From NCBI GenBank assembly GCA_964596345.1, contig CAZQSZ010000002.1, forward strand, positions 62,001 through 126,000: DNA of 64,000 bases, read 5' to 3'. Position numbers and translations under genes: made by a program. The notes under the pieces were generated by a model. The model was not told the DNA's origin and made no database searches. It saw nothing but the letters and a program-made list of their open reading frames with translations. Positions within the stretch are counted from its first letter, which is position 1. Each line of letters opens with the position of its first letter. Source of the DNA: CADEDV01 sp964596345. GTDB lineage: Bacteria > Bacteroidota > Bacteroidia > Chitinophagales > Chitinophagaceae. Below, in pieces: positions 44,277 to 52,315 of this stretch.

Positions 44277-45086
44277 ATGATTATTGGAAAAAAATTTGTA
44301 GTTACCCTTACAGGGGCACTGCTGATCAATATTTGTTCTTTCTCTCAGGGAAGTACCGGGGCAATAGCTCCTTCATTATCTGCAAATTCAGGCGGGTTAA
44401 ATGCGCTGCCGGGAAGGTTTGGCCCGGCACCTGATGCAAGGGGCTGGAGTGATCCTGCCATGAACCATAATACTTTGCTCAGGGATAAATTAGGTGATGG
44501 AGTCTATGTACTGATAGGTACTTATAAAGTGATGGGCAGTCCTTACCTGTTTGGTCAACGTCGTAATGCAGATCTTTTTACCCCCAAAGAAAAGGCCTAT
44601 AACCTCAATATCAACTATAATACCTATAACCAGGAAGTAGAATTTTATTCCACTTCCAATCCTGCAGCACCGTTGATCAAGGAGGCTGGTGAGGTAGATT
44701 CTTTTATACTGAAGCAGGACCTGGAATCGGGTATTAGCAAAGACCTGAAATTTGTCTATGGAGCACAGATAGGCTCGACAGAAAAAGCCTATTTCCAGGT
44801 GTTGCAAACAGGTAGCCGGTATTCATTGTATAAACGATATAAGTCGGACCTGGGTTATCCTTCCGGTAATTACGGACAGGCTGATCTTCGCCAGTTTGAT
44901 TTGTTCTCCGATTATTTTTATTATGATGCGGAAACCAAAAAATTGAAGAAAGTTAAACTCAATTTAAGCAGCATCATCAAGGAATTCAAGGGTAGTAAGG
45001 ATGTAACACCTGTGGCCAATAGTGATGCGTTTTCAGTTAATCCTGAAGTAACGCTTATAAGGGTTATCAATTATTTAAATAATTAA
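44277..45086 (+). CDS. Secreted protein of unknown function, tandem paralog 2
   Basis: This 269-residue protein matches paralog 1 over most of its length (DPAMNHNTLLRD, GVYVLIGTYKVMG, PYLFGQ, YNTYNQEVEFYS, GSTEKAYFQV, GSRYSLYKRYKSDLGY). It has an extra segment of about 35 residues after the signal peptide. The frame is open from 44214, overlapping paralog 1, but the ATG at 44277 gives the signal sequence (IIGKKFVVTLTGALLINI). A weak -7-like TAACTTTA lies at 44251-44258. Function unknown; it probably arose by tandem duplication and diverged. The DUF3467 gene starts 8 bp later. Confidence 0.7.
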   Translation: MIIGKKFVVTLTGALLINICSFSQGSTGAIAPSLSANSGGLNALPGRFGPAPDARGWSDPAMNHNTLLRDKLGDGVYVLIGTYKVMGSPYLFGQRRNADLFTPKEKAYNLNINYNTYNQEVEFYSTSNPAAPLIKEAGEVDSFILKQDLESGISKDLKFVYGAQIGSTEKAYFQVLQTGSRYSLYKRYKSDLGYPSGNYGQADLRQFDLFSDYFYYDAETKKLKKVKLNLSSIIKEFKGSKDVTPVANSDAFSVNPEVTLIRVINYLNN

Positions 45087-45094
45087 GCCATAAA

Positions 45095-45409
45095 ATGTCT
45101 GATCAGCAGCAAGCCCCCAACCAGTTGAATATAGAAATATCAGAAGAAATTGCCGAAGGCACTTATGCCAACCTGGCTATTATCACGCATTCGCATGCCG
45201 AATTTGTGCTTGATTTTGTGAATGTGATGCCGGGTACACCCAAGAGTAAAGTAAAGTCACGGATTATTCTTACCCCGCAACATGCCAAGCGTTTCATGAA
45301 AGCCATGATCGAGAATATTCAAAAGTATGAAGCCTCAAATGGCCCGATCAAAGACCTGGAAGAAATACCATTGCCACTGACATTTGGAGGACCGACGGCG
45401 CAGGCGTAG
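45095..45409 (+). CDS. DUF3467 domain-containing protein
   Basis: The 104-residue cytosolic protein has the DUF3467 core: LNIEISEEIAEGTYANLAII, HAEFVLDFVNVMPG, SRIILTPQHAKRFMKAM and NIQKYEASNG. These small proteins are widespread in Bacteroidota; some resemble phage or nucleoid accessory proteins, but no role is established. It follows the second paralog by 8 bp and ends 4 bp before the inverted-repeat element. Confidence 0.85.
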   Translation: MSDQQQAPNQLNIEISEEIAEGTYANLAIITHSHAEFVLDFVNVMPGTPKSKVKSRIILTPQHAKRFMKAMIENIQKYEASNGPIKDLEEIPLPLTFGGPTAQA

Positions 45410-45413
45410 AAGA

Positions 45414-45923
45414 TAGTCGGGAGTCGTTAGTCTGTAGTCACTCAGGCAGGTATAGTGATTTTATGAATATTAAAAAGAAATGTTGCTTATGACAGTTCAT
45501 AAAAACTTATCCGGGTTATTTATCATGTACCAGATCAGTTTGGCAACTTCATCATTAAGGGAGCTTAAAGTACTGTATTCATCATTGGTTATATAGTTAC
45601 AGTCTTTTGAAAAATCGAGCCAGACTTGTGTTTCTGCATTTTCTGTTTCTGCATCATTAAGTTTACTGATAAAATAATCTTTATAACGCCGCCTTCAGTA
45701 TGCTTCGGTAATATTTGTGCATACAGATCTTGATGACCTTCTTATCTGATCAATTAGTGAATACTTTTCTTCCGGGGGAAATTTTTTTTGGTTATGACGA
45801 ATATCTCCATTGCCAAAGAATACCCTTTTTTAAACGCAAGCAAATCTTTGTATAGCCCCATTTTATAAAATTTAATTTGAGGAGTTTTCTGACTCCTGAC
45901 TAAAGACTAACGACTCCTGACTA
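45414..45923. mobile_element. 510-bp element with inverted heptad-array ends around a broken four-helix-bundle gene
   Basis: Two 26-bp arms (45414-45439 and 45898-45923) are inverted copies matching at 24 of 26 positions. Each arm is itself a 7-bp periodic array: AGTC recurs at 45415, 45422, 45429 and 45436, and GACT at 45891, 45898, 45905, 45912 and 45919. Between them lies a degenerate gene of the 23S rRNA intervening-sequence protein family. The element fills the spacer exactly, from 4 bp after the DUF3467 stop to the base before the radC stop codon. The mobility call is inference. Confidence 0.5.
45497..45861 (-). pseudogene. Degenerate four-helix-bundle protein (23S rRNA intervening-sequence protein family)
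   Basis: Read on the minus strand, the start (MGLYKDLLAFKKGYSLAMEI) and the later frame (FPPEEKYSLIDQIRRSSRSV, then CTNITEAY, KDYFISKLNDAETENAETQV, FSKDCNYI and the end NNPDKFL) match the four-helix-bundle/S23 family. Two lesions break it. There is a frameshift in an A8 run (45782-45789), where the family pattern would fit nine A's. A TGA at 45695-45697 stands where a CGA (Arg, in EAY-R-RRY) is expected. A short functional protein could still be made by frameshifting, but decay is the simpler reading. Confidence 0.75.
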
Positions 45924-46616
45924 TTAAAGAAGTCCCTCGTCTGCAAAACTGTAATACCCATCTTCACTCACAATGATGTGATCTAATACTTTGATATCAA
46001 GATAACCGGCGGCTTCTTTTATTTTGGCCGTGAGCTGTTCATCGGCCCGGCTGGGTTTCAGGCTACCTGAAGGATGGTTATGGCAAAGAATGATATTGAC
46101 AGCATCTTGTTCCAGTGCTTTACGGAGAATAACCCTGGGATCGGCCACCGTTCCGGTAATGCCACCTTCACTAACGATCTCAAAGTGATTGATCTTATTG
46201 GCCCTGTTCAGAAACAGCACCCCAAATACTTCCCGGCGATGATCTTTTAGTTTGGTTTGCAGGAAACGGGCAATATCCCCGCTGGTACTGACGACGGATT
46301 TTTCGAGGGCTGCAGTTGCCTGGCGGCGCCTGCCCAACTCCAATGCGGCAGCAATGGTGATCGCTTTTGCCTCCCCGATACCCTTTATTTTCATCAACTC
46401 TTTGACGCTTAATTTTCCCAATTCTGCCAGGTTATCCTTCCCCAGTTTCAGTACTTCTTTGGCCAGGTCAACGGCGGTCTTTTCCCGGGTACCGTTATGG
46501 ATAAGGATAGCCAGCAACTCCGAATGGCTGAGGTTTTCTGCACCGGAGGATAGTAATTTTTCTCTTGGCCGGTCGTCCTTTGCCCATTCCTTAATTGAGT
46601 ACTTGTGCTCTTGCAT
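45924..46616 (-). CDS. radC: RadC family JAB1/MPN domain protein
   Basis: The 230-residue protein has an N-terminal helix-hairpin-helix (VKELMKIKGIGEAKAITIAA). A C-terminal JAB/MPN metallo-domain follows, with the motif CHNHPSGSLKPSRADEQLT and HIIVSEDGYYSFAD at the end. Despite its name, a repair role for RadC is not established; members are often found near mobile elements. Its stop codon immediately follows the inverted-repeat element, which may have shaped its downstream end. The ATG at 46616 fits MQEHKYSIKEWAKDDRPRE, the normal family start. Confidence 0.92.
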   Translation of the reverse strand: MQEHKYSIKEWAKDDRPREKLLSSGAENLSHSELLAILIHNGTREKTAVDLAKEVLKLGKDNLAELGKLSVKELMKIKGIGEAKAITIAAALELGRRRQATAALEKSVVSTSGDIARFLQTKLKDHRREVFGVLFLNRANKINHFEIVSEGGITGTVADPRVILRKALEQDAVNIILCHNHPSGSLKPSRADEQLTAKIKEAAGYLDIKVLDHIIVSEDGYYSFADEGLL

Positions 46617-46728
46617 AAAAACAATTTAGCCAATACTTTTAACCTTATCAATACCACATTAGTGGTAACGATACAAACCGCCAGTTCATAAAATCCAACC
46701 TATTGAAAAACGCTAAAATCTGGTGTCA

Positions 46729-46950
46729 ATGAAAACCAAGACCTTTACCCCTATGGGAGCCCTGCACCCCATTCTGTTTTTTGCAGGTGTGTATGTAGTA
46801 GTCCTTTTATTTTCCATCTTTATTTGCTCCGCTTTGTTTTACAGCTGTAATGCAAGTCCGGCCAAACTGGGTGAGGAAAACAGCAAACCGGCTATCGAAA
46901 AGCCAGCGACTACTGAGCCTTCAGCCATTTCCGCGATGGCACTAAGATAG
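46729..46950 (+). CDS. Small single-pass membrane protein of unknown function
   Basis: The 73-residue product has one strong membrane helix (ILFFAGVYVVVLLFSIFICSALFYSC, about residues 16-41) followed by a polar, Pro/Glu-rich tail (EENSKPAIEKPATTEPSA). A GTG two codons earlier is an alternative start. No family is recognised. It lies between radC (divergent) and prs on the same strand, 81 bp upstream of prs. Coding status rests on the helix and the fit between neighbours. Confidence 0.6.
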   Translation: MKTKTFTPMGALHPILFFAGVYVVVLLFSIFICSALFYSCNASPAKLGEENSKPAIEKPATTEPSAISAMALR

Positions 46951-47031
46951 TGGCCTGTTTCCTGTCAATATTTTATGCAGGCTGACCGCTTTTGAGGCGA
47001 TAGTAATATCTTCGCCGCACATTTTTCAGTC

Positions 47032-47982
47032 ATGCAATCAGCCAAAATTTTCTCAGGTACAGGCTCACAAGGCCTGGCCGAACAGATCTGTAAGCGATTT
47101 GGGACCAAATTAGGTAAGGTCAATATTCAGCGTTTCAGCGATGGGGAAATATCTCCCATTTTTCTGGAAAGTGTCAGGGGAGACTATGTTTTCCTGGTAC
47201 AGAGCACTTTTTCACCTGCCGAAAACCTGATGGAACTGCTCCTGATGATTGACGCTGCCCGCCGGGCCTCTGCCTACAAAGTCATCGCCGTTATCCCTTA
47301 CTATGGATATGCCCGACAGGATAGGAAAGACCGTCCCCGGGTAGCTATTGGAAGTAAATTGATAGCCAACATGTTAGTGGCAGCCGGGGCAGACAGGGTC
47401 ATCACCATGGACCTTCATGCTCCCCAGATCCAGGGATATTTTGATATACCCGTGGATCACCTCGACAGCCACGCAGTTTTTATCCCTTATATAGAGAATC
47501 TGAAGCTTGAAAAGCTTACCTTTGCTGCCCCCGATGTGGGAGCTACCAACCGTATCCGCGAGATCGCCAGTTACTTCAATGCAGAAATGGTGATCTGTGA
47601 TAAACACCGGAAACGGGCCAATGAGATTGCCAGCATGGTGGTGATCGGGGATGTGACAGGTAAGGATATTGTGATCATTGACGATATCTGTGATACCGGT
47701 GGGACCCTGGCAAAAAGCGCAGGGTTATTGAAGGAAAAAGGTGCAAGAAGTGTAAGGGCTTTGATCACACACCCGGTACTGAGTGGTAAGGCATATGAGA
47801 ATATTGAAAATAGTGTATTGGAAGAATTAGTAGTGTGTGATACGATACCGGTGAACAAAGAAAAATGCTCGAAGATCAAAGTGATATCAGTAGCAGAATT
47901 GTTTGGGGTAGCGATCAGGAATGCGTTTGAGAATAAGAGTATCACCAGCCTGTTCATTCACTCACAACGAAGAGACAAGTAA
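47032..47982 (+). CDS. prs: Ribose-phosphate pyrophosphokinase (PRPP synthase)
   Basis: Prs makes PRPP from ribose 5-phosphate and ATP for nucleotide, histidine and tryptophan synthesis. The 316-residue protein has FSDGEISPIFLESVRG, the ATP-binding PYYGYARQDRKDRPR, the metal-binding DLHAPQIQGYFDIP, a CDKHRKRANE segment, and the PRPP loop VIIDDICDTGGTLAKSA. Length and order match the bacterial enzyme. It is followed by rplY after 21 bp. A TATCTTCG at 47007-47014, close to the -7 consensus, may be its promoter. Confidence 0.96.
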   Translation: MQSAKIFSGTGSQGLAEQICKRFGTKLGKVNIQRFSDGEISPIFLESVRGDYVFLVQSTFSPAENLMELLLMIDAARRASAYKVIAVIPYYGYARQDRKDRPRVAIGSKLIANMLVAAGADRVITMDLHAPQIQGYFDIPVDHLDSHAVFIPYIENLKLEKLTFAAPDVGATNRIREIASYFNAEMVICDKHRKRANEIASMVVIGDVTGKDIVIIDDICDTGGTLAKSAGLLKEKGARSVRALITHPVLSGKAYENIENSVLEELVVCDTIPVNKEKCSKIKVISVAELFGVAIRNAFENKSITSLFIHSQRRDK

Positions 47983-48003
47983 ATTTTAAAACAACATAAA
48001 CAA

Positions 48004-48645
48004 ATGAAAACAATTACAATCGAAGGACAACTGAGGACCGGATTCGGGAAAGCCGCCACCCGCCAACTCCGCTCTCAGGAACTGGTGCCTGGTGTAATTT
48101 ACGGGGGTGCCCAGGAGATCAGCTTTGCTGCTCCTGCTGCTGCTTTCAAAAATTTAGTGTACACACCAAGTTTCCAGATTGCTGAAGTGAAATTAGAGGG
48201 TAAAACCTACAGGACGATCATGAAGGACCTGCAGTTTGATAAAATCGATGACAAACTGACCCATATTGACCTGCTGGAACTGGTAGAGGATAAAAAATTA
48301 GTAGCTGATATCCCGGTTAAATTTACGGGTGTATCAAAAGGGGTGAAAGATGGAGGTAAATTAGTTACCAAGATCAAATCACTGAAAGTGAAAACATATC
48401 CAAAATACCTGAAGGCACAAATTGAAGTGCCGATTGATAACCTGGAGCTGAATGGTAATATCCGGGTGGAAGATGTGAAGGAAGAGCATTATGAGATACT
48501 GAACTCCCCACGTATTCCTATTGCTTCTGTAGTATTGACAAGACAGTTAAAACAGGAAGAAGCTACTGCGGCTCCTGCTGCTGCGGGTGCTGCACCTGCC
48601 GCTGCTGCGCCTGCCGCTGCCGCTGCACCTGCCAAGAAAAAATAA
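48004..48645 (+). CDS. rplY: 50S ribosomal protein L25 (Ctc-like)
   Basis: The 213-residue protein is the long, two-domain L25/Ctc type that binds 5S rRNA. It begins ITIEGQLRTGFGKAATRQLR and has VPGVIYGG and QFDKIDDKLTHIDLLEL. A C-terminal TL5 domain contains VEDVKEEHYEILNSPRIPI, then an Ala/Pro-rich tail ending PAKKK that is probably flexible. It is 21 bp behind prs, and a stem-loop at 48668-48702 ends the unit. Confidence 0.95.
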   Translation: MKTITIEGQLRTGFGKAATRQLRSQELVPGVIYGGAQEISFAAPAAAFKNLVYTPSFQIAEVKLEGKTYRTIMKDLQFDKIDDKLTHIDLLELVEDKKLVADIPVKFTGVSKGVKDGGKLVTKIKSLKVKTYPKYLKAQIEVPIDNLELNGNIRVEDVKEEHYEILNSPRIPIASVVLTRQLKQEEATAAPAAAGAAPAAAAPAAAAAPAKKK

Positions 48646-48667
48646 TCTTTTCAAATAAAAGATATTT

Positions 48668-48702
48668 AAACCCGTCCCGTTTCAAACGAGACGGGTTTTT
48701 TA
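48668..48702 (+). terminator. Intrinsic terminator after rplY
   Basis: A 9-bp stem (48668-48676 with 48690-48698) with an inner 5-bp stem and a small bulge is followed by a T run. Confidence 0.85.
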
Positions 48703-48740
48703 ATCGCCTTCACCGATATTTGATCTCAGTAAACTGTTGT

Positions 48741-49316
48741 ATGAAATTTCTGATTGTTGGTTTGGGGAATACGGGTAATGAATATGCTCACACCCGGCAT
48801 AATATCGGTTTTGATGTGGTCAATGCCTTTGTACAAAAACACGGGGGCAGTTTCCGGGCCGACCGGCTGGCCTATGTAGCCGATGTGAAGTGGAAAGGGA
48901 AAATCTTTGTGTGCATCTGCCCAACAACTTTTATGAACCTAAGCGGTAAGGCTGTGAAATATTGGATGGACAAGGAGAAAATTGCCCTTGAAAATATACT
49001 GGTGATTGTTGATGATATTGCTCTGCCCTTGTCCAAACTCCGGCTCAGACCTGGCGGAAGCGATGCCGGCCACAACGGCCTCCGGAGCCTGCAGGAATTA
49101 TTAGGCACTACGGACTACCCCAAATTGCGATTCGGGATCGGGAACGATTTTCCCAAAGGCATGCAGTCTGATTTTGTGCTGGGCAAATGGAAAAAGGAGG
49201 AGGAATCCCTGGTAAAACTGAAAATTGAAAAGGCGGTGGAGACCATTGAAAGCTTTGCTGCTCAGGGCATAACAGCTGCCATGAATCAGGTAAATAATAA
49301 AGATTTTTCGCTATGA
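48741..49316 (+). CDS. pth: Peptidyl-tRNA hydrolase (Pth)
   Basis: Pth releases tRNA from stalled peptidyl-tRNAs. The 191-residue protein has the conserved start MKFLIVGLGNTGNEY and the catalytic histidine in RHNIGFDVVNAF. The asparagine is in TTFMNLSGKAV, with VIVDDIALPLSKLRLRPGG and GHNGLRSL downstream. The frame is open from 48720 with a TTG, but the ATG at 48741 begins the conserved domain. It follows the rplY terminator and lies 168 bp before a FAH-family gene. Confidence 0.95.
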   Translation: MKFLIVGLGNTGNEYAHTRHNIGFDVVNAFVQKHGGSFRADRLAYVADVKWKGKIFVCICPTTFMNLSGKAVKYWMDKEKIALENILVIVDDIALPLSKLRLRPGGSDAGHNGLRSLQELLGTTDYPKLRFGIGNDFPKGMQSDFVLGKWKKEEESLVKLKIEKAVETIESFAAQGITAAMNQVNNKDFSL

Positions 49317-49483
49317 TAAATCAGTCGGATTACTTACTTTAGCATCCCTGACTAAGTTTCCCGGCACCACCAGGCCTTTGTACGTTCCGGGACAAATCCA
49401 ATGATCATATTGATAGCCACTAGATATATCGGATCAACAACCTACTATGTATCCGGTGTATTTAATCTAAATACGTTCTGTTT

Positions 49484-50095
49484 ATGAAGATTTTTTGTGT
49501 TGGCCGAAACTATGTAGCTCATGCCGAGGAGTTAGGCAATGAAGTTCCCGATGAACCGGTGATCTTTATGAAGCCCAAGAGTGCTTTGCTGCAGCCACAT
49601 ACTCCCTTTTATTACCCGGAGTTTACCAATGAATTGCATTATGAATGCGAGCTGGTACTGCGTATCAGCAAGAATGGAAAATACATACAGGAGAAATTTG
49701 CTTCGAAATATTATGATGCTGTTACAGCCGGTATTGATTTTACGGCAAGAGATATACAAAATGAATTAAAAGCAAAAGGCCTCCCGTGGGAAAAAGCCAA
49801 GGCCTGGGATAATTCAGCGGTGATTGGTAAGTGGATTCCCTTTAGCAATATCAAGAACAAAAAAGACATCAATTTCTGCCTGTACAAAAACAAAGAATTG
49901 GTGCAACAGGCAAACTCTGCTAATATGATCCACAACTTCGATGAGATCGTTTCTTATATTTCCAACTTCTTTTCAGTCAATATCGGTGACGTGATCTTTA
50001 CCGGCACCCCGGCCGGTGTGGGTGAAGTGGTGGTGGGGGATGAGCTGGAAGGATTTATCGAAGATGATAGTATGTTTACATTAGAAGTTAAATAG
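49484..50095 (+). CDS. Fumarylacetoacetate hydrolase family protein (acylpyruvase-like)
   Basis: The 203-residue metalloenzyme has the FAH catalytic core: FCVGRNYVAHAEELGN, the metal glutamates in HYECELVLRI, GIDFTARDIQ and the C-terminal GTPAGVGEVVVGDELEG. Its size and start resemble FAHD1-type acylpyruvate hydrolases and oxaloacetate tautomerases rather than full tyrosine-pathway FAH. The substrate is not determined. The gene stands alone, followed by a terminator at 50166-50199, and next comes the E1 dehydrogenase fusion. Confidence 0.87.
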   Translation: MKIFCVGRNYVAHAEELGNEVPDEPVIFMKPKSALLQPHTPFYYPEFTNELHYECELVLRISKNGKYIQEKFASKYYDAVTAGIDFTARDIQNELKAKGLPWEKAKAWDNSAVIGKWIPFSNIKNKKDINFCLYKNKELVQQANSANMIHNFDEIVSYISNFFSVNIGDVIFTGTPAGVGEVVVGDELEGFIEDDSMFTLEVK

Positions 50096-50165
50096 AGAAA
50101 CACCAAAACAACAAGTGTCGCAACCGGCTTGTCGCAAGACGGGTCAAAACCAACTGCTCTGCTAA

Positions 50166-50199
50166 AAAACCATCTGTTTCCAACAGGTGGTTTTCTTTT
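50166..50199 (+). terminator. Intrinsic terminator after the FAH-family gene
   Basis: A stem of 7 and 5 bp with one T-G pair between (50166-50178 with 50182-50194) is followed by TTTTCTTTTA. It lies 71 bp after the FAH-family stop and ahead of the E1 promoter. Confidence 0.7.
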
Positions 50200-50218
50200 A
50201 TGTCCTTGTGGTTTACCT

Positions 50219-50226
50219 TATTTTTG
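50219..50226 (+). promoter_or_regulatory. -7 promoter element for the E1 alpha/beta fusion gene
   Basis: TATTTTTG matches TAnnTTTG 22 bp before the ATG at 50249, with a TTTA 18 bp upstream as a weak -33. It supports the internal start over the frame opening at 50129. Confidence 0.5.
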
Positions 50227-50248
50227 TTGCTTTTATTGCCTGCTGTAC

Positions 50249-52315
50249 ATGACTGACATCTCCATATTATTACAAGCTTACCGGCTAATGAGCCAGGCAA
50301 AGACAATGGCGGAAACCTATGAGGCCAACCGTTCTGTTTGTAAATACGTTCACTCCACTTCAAGGGGTCATGAAGCGATACAGCTGGCGGCCGCATTTCA
50401 ATTACAGCCGCAGGATTTTGTAAGCCCTTATTACAGGGATGAAAGCATGTTACTGGGTTTGGGCTTTCAACCTTATGAACTGATGCTGCAATTACTCGCA
50501 AAAGGCAATGATATTTTTACCGGGGGGCGGGAATATTATTCACATCCCAATTATAGAGGAGAAGATAAACCAACCATCACTCACCAGAGCAGTGCCACCG
50601 GCATGCAGGTAATACCGACTACAGGCATAGCCCAGGGAGTGCAATATTGGGAGAAAACAGATCTATCAAGGTTAAGGAAAGGGGTGCAGGGCGAATTCCC
50701 TATTGTACTTTGTTCATTGGGTGATGCGAGTGTAACAGAAGGTGAAGTGAGTGAGGCATTCCAGTTTGCTGTACTTAAACAATTGCCTGTTGTTTACCTG
50801 GTACAGGATAATAACTGGGGTATCAGTGTGACAGCTGAAGAGGCAAGAGCTATGAATGCCTTTGAATTGGCAGCCGGTTTTAAAGGTATGAACAGGATAC
50901 AGGTGGATGGAAGTGATTTTGAAGCGTCATACGAAGTGATGAAGTATGTATGTGAATTTGTGCGAAAAGAAAGAAGACCTTACCTCGTTCATGCCCAGGT
51001 TCCGTTGCTGGGTCATCATACCAGTGGTGTACGAAAAGATTTTTACCGTACGGACGAAGACTGGGCTAAACACTTACAACATGATCCCGGCCCCAAACTG
51101 AGAAACAAGTTAGCAACAAGAGGGGTTTCAGAAGAGGAAATACGAGAAATAGAAAAGCAAGCATCCGCAATTATTGCAACTGATTTTACAAGAGCGGTTG
51201 CCTCACCAGAACCGGATGCCGGCAAAGTTGAAGAACATGTTTTTGTACCAACACCCGTGGTAACAGAAAAAGGAGAGAGGAACCCTGCCGGTGCAGAAAA
51301 AATAATGATGGTGGATGCGGCTTTATTTGCGATCCGTGAAATAATGGAACAACACCCTGAAGCGGTGCTATATGGACAGGATGTGGGAAAAAGATTAGGC
51401 GGTGTATTCCGCGAAGCTGCGACTTTAGCAGAACAATTTGGGGAGCACAGGGTCTTTAACACGGCTATCCAGGAAGCATATATCGTCGGATCAACTGTGG
51501 GATTGAATGCCGTGGGATTGAAACCAATCGTGGAGGTGCAATTTGCCGATTACATCTATCCCGGGTTTAATCAACTCGTAACAGAGATATCCAAGAGCTG
51601 TTATCTTACCTGCGGGAAGTTCCCGGTATCCATGATCTTAAGAGTACCTACAGGTGCCTATGGTGGTGGCGGCCCTTATCATAGTGGCAGTGTTGAAACG
51701 ACCCTGCTTTCCGTCAAAGGAATAAAAGTAGTGTATCCTTCCAATGCAGCAGATATGAAAGGATTGATGAAAGCTGCATTCTACGATGGGAACCCGGTGG
51801 TGATGCTGGAGCATAAAGGGTTATACTGGAGTAAAGTACCCGGAACAGAAGAAGCAAAGATGCCCGAGCCTTCAGCAGATTATATAATTCCGTTGGGTAA
51901 GGCAAATATTATAGCCTCAGCTTCGCAGCAAGCTATGGCCGACGGCGAAAGTTGCGTGGTGATTACTTACGGAATGGGAGTGTATTGGGCTAAAGCAGCA
52001 GCCAAACAATTCAACCAGCAAATTGAAATAGTAGATCTGCGTACATTATATCCGTTAGATGAGGCATTGATCTATGAAAGAGTAAAAATGCATGGAAAAT
52101 GTCTTGTGCTCACAGAAGAGCAACAAAATAATTCTTTTGCAGAAGCCCTGGCAGGGCGAATAGGAAGAAACTGCTTTTCATTCCTTGATGCGCCGGTGGA
52201 AGTGATGGGGGCATTGAATACTCCGGCAGTACCGATGAATATTGAATTGGAAAAAGCGATGCTGCCTTGTACTGAAAAAGTAGCAGCTGCATTGGAGAAA
52301 TTACTTCGCAGTTAA
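50249..52315 (+). CDS. 2-oxoacid dehydrogenase E1 component, alpha and beta fused
   Basis: The 688-residue thiamine-diphosphate enzyme joins the alpha and beta chains that are separate genes in many bacteria. The alpha half has RGHEAIQLAAAFQLQ and the ThDP motif LGDASVTEGEVSEAFQFA...QDNN. The beta half (from about residue 355) has MVDAALFAIREIME, YGQDVGKRLGGVF, VEVQFADYIYPGFNQ and VIRVPTGAYGGGGPYHSG-like residues. It resembles branched-chain or pyruvate-type E1. The E2 and E3 genes are not here. The open frame before 50249 lacks homology and would lie across the upstream terminator. Confidence 0.9.
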   Translation: MTDISILLQAYRLMSQAKTMAETYEANRSVCKYVHSTSRGHEAIQLAAAFQLQPQDFVSPYYRDESMLLGLGFQPYELMLQLLAKGNDIFTGGREYYSHPNYRGEDKPTITHQSSATGMQVIPTTGIAQGVQYWEKTDLSRLRKGVQGEFPIVLCSLGDASVTEGEVSEAFQFAVLKQLPVVYLVQDNNWGISVTAEEARAMNAFELAAGFKGMNRIQVDGSDFEASYEVMKYVCEFVRKERRPYLVHAQVPLLGHHTSGVRKDFYRTDEDWAKHLQHDPGPKLRNKLATRGVSEEEIREIEKQASAIIATDFTRAVASPEPDAGKVEEHVFVPTPVVTEKGERNPAGAEKIMMVDAALFAIREIMEQHPEAVLYGQDVGKRLGGVFREAATLAEQFGEHRVFNTAIQEAYIVGSTVGLNAVGLKPIVEVQFADYIYPGFNQLVTEISKSCYLTCGKFPVSMILRVPTGAYGGGGPYHSGSVETTLLSVKGIKVVYPSNAADMKGLMKAAFYDGNPVVMLEHKGLYWSKVPGTEEAKMPEPSADYIIPLGKANIIASASQQAMADGESCVVITYGMGVYWAKAAAKQFNQQIEIVDLRTLYPLDEALIYERVKMHGKCLVLTEEQQNNSFAEALAGRIGRNCFSFLDAPVEVMGALNTPAVPMNIELEKAMLPCTEKVAAALEKLLRS

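Noticed and set aside
45415..45922. CRISPR-like array
   Set aside because: The 7-bp units are far too short, have no spacers of constant length, and no cas genes are present.
50129..50248. Upstream extension of the E1 fusion frame
   Set aside because: It crosses the terminator and -7 element and has no homology to E1; the ATG at 50249 begins the conserved sequence.
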